From assembly GCF_014287585.1 (NCBI RefSeq), contig NZ_JACOOJ010000021.1, positions 27,123-91,122 of the forward strand: a stretch of 64,000 bases of DNA, in the 5' to 3' direction. Position numbers and translations under genes: made by a program. Position 1 is the first letter of the stretch. Every line of letters starts with the position of its first letter. The notes beneath the pieces were generated by a model. That model ran no database searches. It saw only the letters and a list, made by a program, of their open reading frames with translations, and had not been told where the DNA came from. Origin of the DNA: Parabacteroides hominis (GTDB lineage: Bacteria > Bacteroidota > Bacteroidia > Bacteroidales > Tannerellaceae). Positions 45,461-53,862 of this stretch are shown piece by piece.

Positions 45461-46222
45461 CTATTTTCCTAATTTAAATTTATACCCGACAGACAAGCTG
45501 AAGGTATGGTATTTCAAGTCGACCGAATCATACTGATACTCTTTGCCCAAAGAGGCATCGTATCCGACGTTCATCACACAGGAACCTATTTCCAATCCTA
45601 CCTGAAACGATAGTCCCCAGTCGAAAGTGTTATCGTGTGTCCAACTTTCATGGCTAAAGCCTTGCCCCAACCATCCGCCGCCATACACGTTACCACCATA
45701 ATAATAGGAGCCAGAACCATAACTTCCATAACCATAACCGTCACTATCACCCGGCGTATATTCGTTATACTTGCCTATATTTTTATCCCCCAACGAATAA
45801 GCGACATAAGGACCGGCTGCTAAATTCAACCGTACGTGATCCGCTAACCTAAATGAAAAATTTGCCATCAACGGAACCTGCAAAAAGTGACGATTCGTCT
45901 TATAATAGCTCTCACTAAAAGTGGGCTTCAATTGATTGTTAATTGCCGGGTAAATGCTCCCGAACGAAATCAATTGTCTCGAATATCCCCGCTGGGTATA
46001 ATACATGCCCGATTTTAACGAGAAACGGTCCGGCCTGACAGCAAACTCCACTCCAACCCCGATTTTCCAACGGGCATTCCAAGTGTAGCCCGGTTCACTG
46101 AAATAAGAAGGGCCGCCTCTCTTGACAGACATCATCCCGACTTCCGGCGTCAGCGACCACCGCTGTGCGCTCACCGATACCACACTCATCATCAACATCA
46201 CAAATAACACGAATTTCTTCAT
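45461..46222 (-). CDS. small outer-membrane beta-barrel protein
   Basis: 253 residues from the ATG at 46222 (MKKFVLFVML). Signal peptide to VSAQ. Amphipathic strands follow (GMYYTQRGYSRQL, FLQVPLMANFSF, LNLAAGPYVAYSLG, FSLSVGYKFKLGK at the C-terminus), an OMP_b-brl/PorT-like pattern. A Gly/Ser/Tyr-rich loop lies near residues 145-175. It stands between sigma and fecR, an unusual place, directly behind ECF site 2, so it should be strongly induced with the regulon. Confidence 0.82.
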   Translation of the reverse strand: MKKFVLFVMLMMSVVSVSAQRWSLTPEVGMMSVKRGGPSYFSEPGYTWNARWKIGVGVEFAVRPDRFSLKSGMYYTQRGYSRQLISFGSIYPAINNQLKPTFSESYYKTNRHFLQVPLMANFSFRLADHVRLNLAAGPYVAYSLGDKNIGKYNEYTPGDSDGYGYGSYGSGSYYYGGNVYGGGWLGQGFSHESWTHDNTFDWGLSFQVGLEIGSCVMNVGYDASLGKEYQYDSVDLKYHTFSLSVGYKFKLGK

Positions 46223-46270
46223 TTCTCTTTTTGCATTAGTGATACATAAACATTTTAACCTTTCTATCAC

Positions 46271-46298
46271 TAAGACAGGAAATCTGAAAAAACCCCTA
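46271..46298 (-). promoter_or_regulatory. predicted ECF-sigma promoter, site 2
   Basis: Minus strand TAGGGGTTTTTTC, three bases, TTTCCTGTCTTA, identical to site 1 except for the three middle bases. It starts right after the sigma gene stop and precedes the outer-membrane protein, fecR, TonB receptor 2 and DUF4249 genes. Confidence 0.72.
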
Positions 46299-46303
46299 CT
46301 TAT

Positions 46304-46819
46304 TCAAGAAAAAAAGAAACAATAAATCCGTACAGCAGTTTCCCGCAAAGTTTTTAACGCTTTTCCTATCTGATTTTCAACTGTTTTAATGGAAATATGC
46401 AACTCCTCCGCAATCTCCTGATATTTCAATCCGTCCCGCTTGGAAAGCAGAAATATCTTCTTCCGCTCGGCAGGCAACTTATCGATAGCTGCCCAAAGGC
46501 GCGCATCACGTTCCGATTGATATATCTGTTCCTCTTCCGACAGGTCCTCCATATCGGCAATACATTCTGTCGCCTGTAATGTATCGGAAGATTGGGCGAC
46601 CAGCGTAAGTGAACGGTTCCGTACCGCCTGGTAGAGATAGGATTTAAAGTTAGCAATTACCACATTATGGCTGTTTTTATCCCAGACGTCGGCAAAAGCC
46701 TGCTGCACGACATCCTCGGCATCTTCCGTTTTTTCTGTAAAACGGAGTGCAAACAGGCACAGGGGCTTATAAAGCTCCTTGAAAATACATTCAAATTCTC
46801 CCGCAGATATTGCCGCCAT
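46304..46819 (-). CDS. ECF-type RNA polymerase sigma factor (FecI-like)
   Basis: 171 residues. Region 2: LYKPLCLFALRFTEKTEDAEDVVQQAFADVW; region 4: KLPAERKKIFLLSKRDGLKYQEIAEELHIS with recognition helix IKTVENQIGKALKTL, the layout of Bacteroidetes RpoE/FecI-like sigmas. Its partner anti-sigma is the FecR at 44560, separated by the barrel gene. The two 28-bp sites in this regulon are its expected promoters. A weak -7-like sequence precedes its own start. Confidence 0.93.
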   Translation of the reverse strand: MAAISAGEFECIFKELYKPLCLFALRFTEKTEDAEDVVQQAFADVWDKNSHNVVIANFKSYLYQAVRNRSLTLVAQSSDTLQATECIADMEDLSEEEQIYQSERDARLWAAIDKLPAERKKIFLLSKRDGLKYQEIAEELHISIKTVENQIGKALKTLRETAVRIYCFFFS

Positions 46820-46950
46820 ACATTTGTTACTTGTCTCTATTCACTGCAAAGTAAGGTAGTTTTCTATTTAATAATCCGATTTTCAGGTTCTTTATTATGT
46901 TTTTAATAAATTATATCGCACAATATCACCTTCATACGCACATAAAAAGA

Positions 46951-47006
46951 CACGGATTACACAGACTGCACGGTTTTAATTAATCCGTGAGGTCCGTGAA
47001 TCCGTG
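46951..47006. terminator. cacggatt inverted repeat between sigma and trpS
   Basis: cacggatt (46951-46958) pairs with aatccgtg (46999-47006), and an inner cacgg (46969-46973) with ccgtg (46985-46989), plus an extra ccgtg near 46994. On the minus strand it lies just past the trpS stop, so a terminator or mRNA-end structure is likely; the motif also looks like a dispersed intergenic repeat. Confidence 0.5.
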
Positions 47007-47033
47007 CCTCAAATATATTAACCCGGAATACGT

Positions 47034-48086
47034 TTATCCTCTGAATCCGATAATCTCGCGCACTTCACGCAACGTTCTTGCAGCGCTCTCGCTTGCTTTC
47101 TCGGCTCCCATACGGGCTACTTTCGCCAAATAGTCTTCATCGGAACGAATATCTAAGATACGTTCGCGAATCGGAGCGCAGAAATTATTGATGTCTTCAG
47201 CCAATTGCTTTTTCAAATCTCCGTAACGGATCTCGCAATTGTTATATTTCTCATTGAAAAAATCGAACGTATCTTTTGTCGATACGATTTCCATCATCGT
47301 AAACAGGTTGGCAATCGGTTCGGGCTTCACACTGTTCGGCTCCGTCGGACCGGCATCCGTCACAGCCTTCATCACCTTCTTCTTGATTGTCTTTTCATCG
47401 TCGATCAGGTAGATTGCATTACCTTCGCTCTTGCCCATCTTGCCGGACCCGTCCAAGCCGGGCACTTTGATCGCCTTACTGGAATAATAGAAAGAGGCGG
47501 GTTCCGGGAAACATTCGACCCCGTAAGTCGAATTGAAACGGCGGGCAAAACGGCGGGCCATTTCCATATTCTGTTCCTGGTCTTTCCCTACCGGCACTTT
47601 TACAGCCTTATGAATAATAATATCGGCAGCCATCAAGGTCGGATAAGTCAACAATCCGGCACTGACACTGTGCTTATTGCTTTCATTGAAGATTTCTCTT
47701 TCCACATCGCCTTCCGAAGTGTTCACCCGGTCGATATGCAACTGTTGGCGTGCCTTATCCTTGAAAGAAGTAGTACGCATCAACTCGCCGATTCCTGCAT
47801 TCATATTCAGATACAGATACAGTTCGGGAATTTCGCGCACATCGCTCTGAAGATAGATGGTCGCTTTTTCCGGATCGATACCGCAAGCCAGATATTCAGC
47901 CAGGATTGTCTTAACACTGTTACGGATATTATCAGGATGCGGATGTGTAGTCAACGAGTGCCAGTCTGCAATAAAGAAAAAGCAATTATACTCATTTTGC
48001 ATTTGCAAAAATCCTTTTACTGCTCCGAAGTAATTCCCCAGATGCAAATTACCCGTTGGGCGAATGCCGCTTACTACTGTTTCCAT
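47034..48086 (-). CDS. trpS: tryptophanyl-tRNA synthetase
   Basis: 350 residues, cytoplasmic class I synthetase. The HIGH motif appears as PTGNLHLGNYFG at residues 9-20 and KMSKS as KMGKSEGN around residue 218. VPVGKDQEQNMEMARRFARRF and LMAADIIIHK are typical. It charges tRNA-Trp. A TATCTTTG promoter element precedes it, and the gene stands as its own unit. Confidence 0.97.
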   Translation of the reverse strand: METVVSGIRPTGNLHLGNYFGAVKGFLQMQNEYNCFFFIADWHSLTTHPHPDNIRNSVKTILAEYLACGIDPEKATIYLQSDVREIPELYLYLNMNAGIGELMRTTSFKDKARQQLHIDRVNTSEGDVEREIFNESNKHSVSAGLLTYPTLMAADIIIHKAVKVPVGKDQEQNMEMARRFARRFNSTYGVECFPEPASFYYSSKAIKVPGLDGSGKMGKSEGNAIYLIDDEKTIKKKVMKAVTDAGPTEPNSVKPEPIANLFTMMEIVSTKDTFDFFNEKYNNCEIRYGDLKKQLAEDINNFCAPIRERILDIRSDEDYLAKVARMGAEKASESAARTLREVREIIGFRG

Positions 48087-48118
48087 TTTCTTTCTTAATT
48101 ATTTATATCAAATGGCGA

Positions 48119-48126
48119 CAAAGATA
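48119..48126 (-). promoter_or_regulatory. primary-sigma -7 element for trpS
   Basis: Minus-strand TATCTTTG, 32 bp before the trpS ATG. No good -33 element. Confidence 0.5.
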
Positions 48127-48197
48127 ATAATTATTTTGACAGATTCCGAATCTTTATATTTCTGAAAGGAACCCGGCCTATCCAATATACTGAATTA

Positions 48198-49070
48198 TCA
48201 TTTCCCCGTATCTGGCCGGTCCAATTTCCAGCCGCAATATTTACAATATTCCGCCCCTTCTTCATGTCCTGCCTGGCGGCAATGCGGGCATTCCAGCTTG
48301 CTTCTTTTACGTTGTTGCCCGACCATTGTGGCCGACACAATCCCCGTCGGGACAGCGATAATCGTATAACCGATCAGCATCACGATCGCCGACAGGAAAC
48401 GCCCGACGGGTGTCACCGGCGTTATGTCTCCGTAGCCGACAGTCGTCATCGTCACGATCGCCCAATAGATGCTGTTCGGAATATTATTGAACTGCGTACC
48501 GGGCTGGTTTCCTTCTATCATATACATAATCGTACCGATCGAAGTCACCAGGATCAAGACAAAAAAGAAAAACACGAATATCTTCGGTGCACTGATCCGG
48601 AGCGACTTCAATAACATATTACCTTCTTTCAGGAAATTAAACAGCTTAAAGACACGAAAAACGCGGATCAGCCGGAATACACGAATCACAAGCAGGTAGC
48701 GTGTACCGGCAAAGAAAAAGCTCAGATAGACCGGCAATGTCGACAACAGATCCACAATCCCGAAAAAACTGAAAATATACTTTTTGGGCTTTGGCGAGCA
48801 ATAAATACGAACCAAGTACTCAAAAGTAAAGAAAGCCGTAAACACATACTCCAATATCCGTAGCCCCAACGTATAATGGTATGAAAAAGACCGTATGCTC
48901 TCCAATACCACCACCAATACGCTTGCGATAATAAATCCGATCAGGCAGGTGTCGAACAGTTTCCCCATCGGAGTATCCGACTCGAATATAATGATATACA
49001 GCTTCTTCTTCAATTTCTCATCATGAAGAAAAGCATCCACACGTTCCCGCATTTTCGAAAAAAATCTCAT
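48198..49070 (-). CDS. voltage-gated-type potassium channel with C-terminal zinc ribbon
   Basis: 290 residues from the ATG at 49070 (MRFFSKMRERV); the frame is open further but the promoter at 49118 argues for this start. Six membrane segments, with an S4-like stretch YLLVIRVFRLIRVFRVFKLF bearing regularly spaced Arg, a pore loop TMTTVGYGDITP (K+ selectivity filter GYGD) and S6. After S6 comes CPHCRQAG then CKYCGWKL, two CxxC knuckles forming a zinc ribbon, an uncommon tail for this family. It is an inner-membrane ion channel. Confidence 0.92.
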   Translation of the reverse strand: MRFFSKMRERVDAFLHDEKLKKKLYIIIFESDTPMGKLFDTCLIGFIIASVLVVVLESIRSFSYHYTLGLRILEYVFTAFFTFEYLVRIYCSPKPKKYIFSFFGIVDLLSTLPVYLSFFFAGTRYLLVIRVFRLIRVFRVFKLFNFLKEGNMLLKSLRISAPKIFVFFFFVLILVTSIGTIMYMIEGNQPGTQFNNIPNSIYWAIVTMTTVGYGDITPVTPVGRFLSAIVMLIGYTIIAVPTGIVSATMVGQQRKRSKLECPHCRQAGHEEGAEYCKYCGWKLDRPDTGK

Positions 49071-49117
49071 AATCCGAATCTTTACTCTACTAAAACAGTC
49101 GAAGTTTATTAATGTTA

Positions 49118-49125
49118 CAAAGATA
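49118..49125 (-). promoter_or_regulatory. primary-sigma -7 element for the potassium channel
   Basis: Minus-strand TATCTTTG, 47 bp before the ATG at 49070 and inside the longer open frame, so it supports the shorter start. Confidence 0.5.
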
Positions 49126-49231
49126 GTAAAAACAAAAATCAATAAAAGGGAGGAACACTCAAAACGAAGCGTCGTCCACATGCCGCAGGCTCTCTATTTA
49201 GCGGGCATTCAGTCATTTCAATCGGGCAGGC

Positions 49232-49262
49232 TTGGCTATACGAAGAAACATTACTATCTTTG
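49232..49262 (+). promoter_or_regulatory. primary-sigma promoter for the AAA/PDDEXK gene
   Basis: TTG (49232-49234), 20-bp spacer, TATCTTTG (49255-49262), 48 bp before the ATG at 49311. The decayed copy of this gene at 55.1-55.4 kb retains the same TATCTTTG and leader. Confidence 0.65.
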
Positions 49263-49310
49263 TTGTATTACGAACTGAATACACAGTTCAGATAGATAAA
49301 AAGAATAGTT

Positions 49311-50864
49311 ATGAGCAATAAAATTTATCCTATAGGCATACAAAACTTCGAAAAGCTTCGTACCGGCGGTTATTTCTATATCGATAAAACCGAACTTATC
49401 TATCGTATCATTAAAACCGGCAGCTACTATTTCCTGAGCCGCCCGCGCCGCTTCGGGAAAAGCCTGCTCATATCTACTATCGAAGCCTATTTCCAAGGCA
49501 AGAAAGAATTGTTCGAAGGACTTGCCATGGAAAAACTGGAAAAAGACTGGATCGATCACCCGATCCTACATTTAGACCTGAATGCAAAAAAATTCGATAC
49601 GGAAGACGACTTGCTCCGGCTGATAGACCGCCAGTTTCTCATCTATGAACAGAAATACGGTTCTGCCCAATCAGACGAAACGATAGACGACCGCTTTGTC
49701 ACACTCATCCGGAAAGCCTATGAAAAGACAGGCCGCAAAGTGGTAATCCTGATAGACGAATATGATAAACCTTTACTGCAAACCATAGAGGATGACGTTT
49801 TACAAAAAGAGTATCGTGAAACCTTAAAAGCATTCTATGGAGTAATGAAATCGATGGACGGCTATATTCAGTTCGCCATGCTGACAGGAGTGACAAAATT
49901 TGGAAAAATCAGCGTATTCAGCGATCTGAACAACCTGGACGACATTTCTATGCGCGAACCCTACGTAAACATCTGCGGAATTTCCGAGCAAGAGATACAC
50001 GACAATCTGGAAGAAGAACTTCATGAACTGGCAGACATACAGGGCATGACATACGAAGAAACCTGCGCCAAACTCAAAGAGTATTATGACGGTTATCATT
50101 TTGCAGAAAATACCATCGGCATATACAACCCGTTCAGCTTGCTCAACACATTTAAATACAACAAGTTCAGCAATTATTGGTTCGAGACCGGAACTCCTTC
50201 CTATCTGGTTGAGCTATTAAAGCGAAGCCATTATGATCTGGAGCGCATGGCAAGCGAAGAGACCAGTTCGGATGTACTGAATAGCATTTATGCAGATTCG
50301 TCAAGCCCTATTCCGGTAATCTATCAAAGCGGATATCTGACTATCAAAAGTTATGATGAAGAATTCGGGATTTACCAGTTAGGTTTCCCCAATCGGGAAG
50401 TGGAAGAGGGATTTGTACGATACCTGATGCCATTCTATACAAGTATAAACAAGATAGAATCTCCCTTCGAAATACAGAAATTCGTCAGTGAAATCCGTAA
50501 GGGGCAACCTGACGCGTTTCTTCGGCGCCTGCAAAGTTTCTTTGCCGACACACCATACGAATTGGCCCGCCAACTGGAATTGCATTACCAGAATGTACTC
50601 TTTATCGTTTTCAAATTGGTTGGCTTTTATACGCAAGTCGAATATCATACAAGTATGGGGCGTGTCGACTTGGTTTTGAAAACGAATGACTACATCTACG
50701 TGATGGAATTCAAATTGGAAGGCACTGCTCAGGAAGCATTAAAGCAGATTAACGAAAAACAATATGCACTTCCATTCGCTACCGACTCACGGAAATTATT
50801 CAAGATCGGAATAAATTTCAGTAACCGGTTGAGGAATATTGAGGAGTGGATTATTGAAGAATAA
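49311..50864 (+). CDS. AAA-ATPase-like / PD-(D/E)XK nuclease-family protein
   Basis: 517 residues. The N-terminus has YFYIDKTELIYRI and SRPRRFGKSLLIS, the atypical Walker A of the AAA-ATPase-like family, then VVILIDEYDKPL (Walker B). The C-terminal domain reads GRVDLVLKTNDYIYVMEFKLEG, with D and E-x-K of a PD-(D/E)XK nuclease-like core (DUF1703-type). Such genes occur in many near-identical copies in Bacteroidetes; activity is unproven. A deleted relic of a sister copy lies at 55103-55365. It is not linked functionally to the adjacent genes by anything visible. Confidence 0.9.
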   Translation: MSNKIYPIGIQNFEKLRTGGYFYIDKTELIYRIIKTGSYYFLSRPRRFGKSLLISTIEAYFQGKKELFEGLAMEKLEKDWIDHPILHLDLNAKKFDTEDDLLRLIDRQFLIYEQKYGSAQSDETIDDRFVTLIRKAYEKTGRKVVILIDEYDKPLLQTIEDDVLQKEYRETLKAFYGVMKSMDGYIQFAMLTGVTKFGKISVFSDLNNLDDISMREPYVNICGISEQEIHDNLEEELHELADIQGMTYEETCAKLKEYYDGYHFAENTIGIYNPFSLLNTFKYNKFSNYWFETGTPSYLVELLKRSHYDLERMASEETSSDVLNSIYADSSSPIPVIYQSGYLTIKSYDEEFGIYQLGFPNREVEEGFVRYLMPFYTSINKIESPFEIQKFVSEIRKGQPDAFLRRLQSFFADTPYELARQLELHYQNVLFIVFKLVGFYTQVEYHTSMGRVDLVLKTNDYIYVMEFKLEGTAQEALKQINEKQYALPFATDSRKLFKIGINFSNRLRNIEEWIIEE

Positions 50865-51018
50865 TACGAAACTCCTCGACTATCCCCCATTTAATAACAA
50901 AAGAGGCTGGAAATCACCTGATGTCAAAGGAAAAGCATCCTACTCAAGGATCCACTGACTAATAAAAATTAAAATACAGACAACAGGATTTCTTCCCTTA
51001 TTATAAAATAATTGGACT

Positions 51019-52155
51019 ATGAATACTAAAATATTCTCCATTTTTCTTATTATATACATATTCAATACAAGTAATATGACAAGTATAGCCCTTCCCTTTA
51101 ATGAGAAAAAGGGAATTCAGATAGACATGAATGAATATCAGAAAATCATTTTGGATAACTTAATTTCAAATATTTCCTGTACAAAACTAACCAATACCGT
51201 TTTTGACAACTGCATAAACATGCTTTCCTATAAAGATTACTTATACTTTATGGGACAGACAATTAGCGGAAAGAATGTTTACATATACCACAAATCCGGA
51301 AAGTTTATAAAAGAAATTACATTTTCTGATGCTCTGTTGGTTAATTCGATGTGTATTATTCCAGAACTGGAAGAGTTGTGGGTGGTAAGCCGATTCAAAA
51401 TTATCAATAAATTCAAATTAGACGGTACACCTGTGAAAAGAATATCCTTGCCTTTTCCTTGTGCAGCTATCATCCCTACAGATGGAGAAAATTTCTTAAT
51501 TTATTCAGGGGGAGCATATACGGATAGAGGAAATATCGAAGGACATTTCATTGCTCTTACCGATTTCAAATCCATCCATAAATTATATTTGCCGAAATGG
51601 GGGAAAAAAGAGTGGCCTTTTTCTCCCTATAATTTATATACAACCAATCAACTAAACGATATCTTTATTTTACCAGACGAAACAGATACAATCTATTTAT
51701 ACAATCGTTCTAAGAAAGAGGTTACTCCTTTTTATACACTCAATTTCCACAGTGACTTTCTTACAAAAGATAGAGTACCTGAAAAAGATAGTGAAATGAG
51801 CCGAATAATTACAGAAAAACTATATATCCATAATATATATAGTTTTTATTCAACCTCCGGATATTTCTTTTTCAAATTAATTGGAAAACGAAACGACTTT
51901 TGCATGATTGATCTAAAAGATAATGCCCTTTACTCTTTCGACCGTCTTTTTGACAATTTTAAATCAAACGAAGTAAATCCTTTTGTGGGTTCCGATAAAA
52001 ACCATCTCTATATGCTTGTACGGGAAAAAGACCTGGCCGTCCATTATCTGAACATAAAATGCACCTACCCGGCTATCCGGGCTATTTTACCGGATTTATC
52101 CATTAACGGTAACAACTGGATACTACTAACGATTAAAATAAAGAATGAAATATGA
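51019..52155 (+). CDS. secreted six-bladed beta-propeller-like protein
   Basis: 378 residues with a hydrophobic N-terminus (IFSIFLIIYIFN) but no lipobox, unlike its neighbours. Blade-like repeats are visible (LYFMGQTISGKNVYIYHKSGKFIKEI, in parts YIYHKSGKFIKEI; NKFKLDGTPVKRI; TIYLYNRSKKEV). The GQGPGEY hallmark is absent, so it is a divergent member of the BF3164-like group. AT-rich. Its last four bases overlap the next start (ATGA), so the two are translationally coupled. Function is unknown. Confidence 0.7.
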   Translation: MNTKIFSIFLIIYIFNTSNMTSIALPFNEKKGIQIDMNEYQKIILDNLISNISCTKLTNTVFDNCINMLSYKDYLYFMGQTISGKNVYIYHKSGKFIKEITFSDALLVNSMCIIPELEELWVVSRFKIINKFKLDGTPVKRISLPFPCAAIIPTDGENFLIYSGGAYTDRGNIEGHFIALTDFKSIHKLYLPKWGKKEWPFSPYNLYTTNQLNDIFILPDETDTIYLYNRSKKEVTPFYTLNFHSDFLTKDRVPEKDSEMSRIITEKLYIHNIYSFYSTSGYFFFKLIGKRNDFCMIDLKDNALYSFDRLFDNFKSNEVNPFVGSDKNHLYMLVREKDLAVHYLNIKCTYPAIRAILPDLSINGNNWILLTIKIKNEI

Positions 52156-53234
52156 GACCTATCACCCAACTATTCCTGTGTGTCTGTTTAATTTTTACTT
52201 CCTGCTCAAACAAAGGCAGAACTGAAATGTTTTTGGTTGAAGACCTATCGCCCAAAGAGACACATCCTAAATGGACGGAACTGTTCACCGATCGATATGA
52301 AATCACTCCGCTGGAAACAACTTCCCAATGCTTGGTCGGTCAAATAGACAAAATACGGAAATATCAAGGCCATTACTATATCCTGTCTTCCAATGGGAGC
52401 AGCATTCTCCATTTCGATAACAACGGTAAATTCGTATCAGCTCTAAACAAGCAAGGACAAGGACCGGAAGAATATCCACGGATCGAAGATTTTGACATAT
52501 ATAAAACAGGAGGCAAGACCGAAGTATGGATATCCGACAACCAGAGCCTGAAAATTTATGACGCGACCCGTTTTTCTCTTATCAGGAAGATAACCTATCC
52601 ATTTATGATCCATAAATTTAAAAGGATGGACAATTCGCACATATTACTTGTAACCGGACAAAACAAGAATATTTTAACTTTGACGGATAAAGACGGGAAT
52701 ATCATCACCGAATATCTGAAAAAAGAAATTCCTTATATCATGTTCCGACCTGTACAGTTCGTTGCCTATGGTTCCGATTATCTTTTCCAACTTGGAATCT
52801 CCAATACATTTGTCTCATTTAACAAACAAACGGAAAAATTCCGGATGGGACAATATGTTGCTAAAGGCAACTATCTAAACGAAAAACAACTACTGGAATT
52901 ATTTCAAACACATGGTACAGATTTCATCATGGAAGCAAACAAAAATTCCTACATCAATAATATTATGGCTTTAGGTAACACGATCTGGATACAGACACAC
53001 CAAAACGGCAAAAACTACCTGACAAAGGTACAAGGCACGCAACATATTTCAACCGAATTTTCGTATGGAACAACTCTTTCCAGTATTTCTGATACTGAAA
53101 GTGACAACAGCCTGTTGCTCTACATTACCCCTGACCGACTTTCTGAATATGGTAAAGAGGTCAGCGACAAATTCGGCAATACAATCACAGGGAATATGGA
53201 AGACAATCCATACATCTTGGAGTTTTTCGAATAA
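52152..53234 (+). CDS. six-bladed beta-propeller lipoprotein (DUF5128-like)
   Basis: 360 residues; signal peptide ends in LIFTSC (lipobox). YEITPLETTSQCLVGQIDKI, LHFDNNGKFVSALNK and GQGPEEYPRIEDFDI reproduce the propeller entry pattern seen in D (26310) and the genes at 53863 and 59663. Overlaps the preceding gene by 4 bp. Function is unknown; probably periplasmic face or surface. Confidence 0.82.
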   Translation: MRPITQLFLCVCLIFTSCSNKGRTEMFLVEDLSPKETHPKWTELFTDRYEITPLETTSQCLVGQIDKIRKYQGHYYILSSNGSSILHFDNNGKFVSALNKQGQGPEEYPRIEDFDIYKTGGKTEVWISDNQSLKIYDATRFSLIRKITYPFMIHKFKRMDNSHILLVTGQNKNILTLTDKDGNIITEYLKKEIPYIMFRPVQFVAYGSDYLFQLGISNTFVSFNKQTEKFRMGQYVAKGNYLNEKQLLELFQTHGTDFIMEANKNSYINNIMALGNTIWIQTHQNGKNYLTKVQGTQHISTEFSYGTTLSSISDTESDNSLLLYITPDRLSEYGKEVSDKFGNTITGNMEDNPYILEFFE

Positions 53235-53424
53235 GATTATTTTACAATAAAACTACAATAACCCCCTTTTTACCATTTTTCCATTTCATCTGGAATTCCG
53301 GTTCATTTTGCTCAGACACCTTGCACAATTTAGCCATTTCACGGTGACAGCAAGTGCCATGTGGTCGGCAGTTTATCCATCTTAGGGCTTTGTTTTGCTA
53401 CCCCAAACAGCAAAACAGTAACAA

Positions 53425-53794
53425 TATGAAAAACCTCAACTCCTGGAGAATCGAATATATACGAACGAAGTCGATTCGCGTCCCGTTTACGCCAAAAGCA
53501 TTTTTCTGCTTTTCTCCCGTGAGGTGCGCAGGACTTTCCCACGACGACCGTCTTCGTTGCCATGGGCTGCCGAGATCATGGGTAGTGACGACCGTCTTCA
53601 GGGTGATGAAGTCCCTTGTCAGGGCGATGAAGACGGTCGTCATGGAGAAAGACCGGCAAATAAATGAAAAAAGCGTCGTTTTGCCTATTGAAGAGGAATG
53701 CTTAACACTTATACATCCAAATGTGAAAAAATATTTTATTTACAATAAGGCATCGGAAATTGGAAAATATGCTTACAGATTTGCTCGAAAATAA
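53425..53794 (+). other. doubtful open frame over a GC-rich repeat element
   Basis: The frame gives up to 122 residues from the ATG at 53425 without a signal peptide or a recognisable family. Its middle is made entirely of the GC-rich inverted-repeat block at 53540-53645, and the opposite strand is open too, which suggests non-coding sequence. The 53235-53862 gap otherwise holds only this element and the promoter of the next gene. Confidence 0.25.
53543..53641. repeat. GC-rich element with a 13-bp motif, two direct copies and one inverted
   Basis: gacgaccgtcttc occurs at 53543-53555 and 53587-53599, and its exact reverse complement gaagacggtcgtc at 53629-53641. The last two form a 13-bp perfect stem over a 29-nt loop, inside which agggtgatgaag is nearly repeated as agggcgatgaag. 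The block is GC-rich in an AT-rich neighbourhood, so it looks inserted; it may be a dispersed non-coding repeat. Confidence 0.6.
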
Positions 53795-53805
53795 CCTGCC
53801 GTACC

Positions 53806-53836
53806 TTTGATTACTCCTGTTTTTCTTTTATTTTTG
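53806..53836 (+). promoter_or_regulatory. primary-sigma promoter for the propeller gene at 53863
   Basis: TTTG (53806-53809), 19-bp spacer, TATTTTTG (53829-53836). A second -7-like TACCTTTG at 53802-53809 overlaps the -33. The leader would be about 20 nt. Confidence 0.65.
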
Positions 53837-53862
53837 CAACTACACTGTTCTTAATTAACGAG

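Noticed and set aside
46951..47006. CRISPR-like repeat of cacgg/ccgtg units
   Set aside because: Units are short, inverted rather than direct, and lie just behind trpS, as a terminator would.
53398..53643. Minus-strand 81-codon frame across the GC-rich element
   Set aside because: Shares the repeat with the plus-strand frame; both look like open non-coding sequence.
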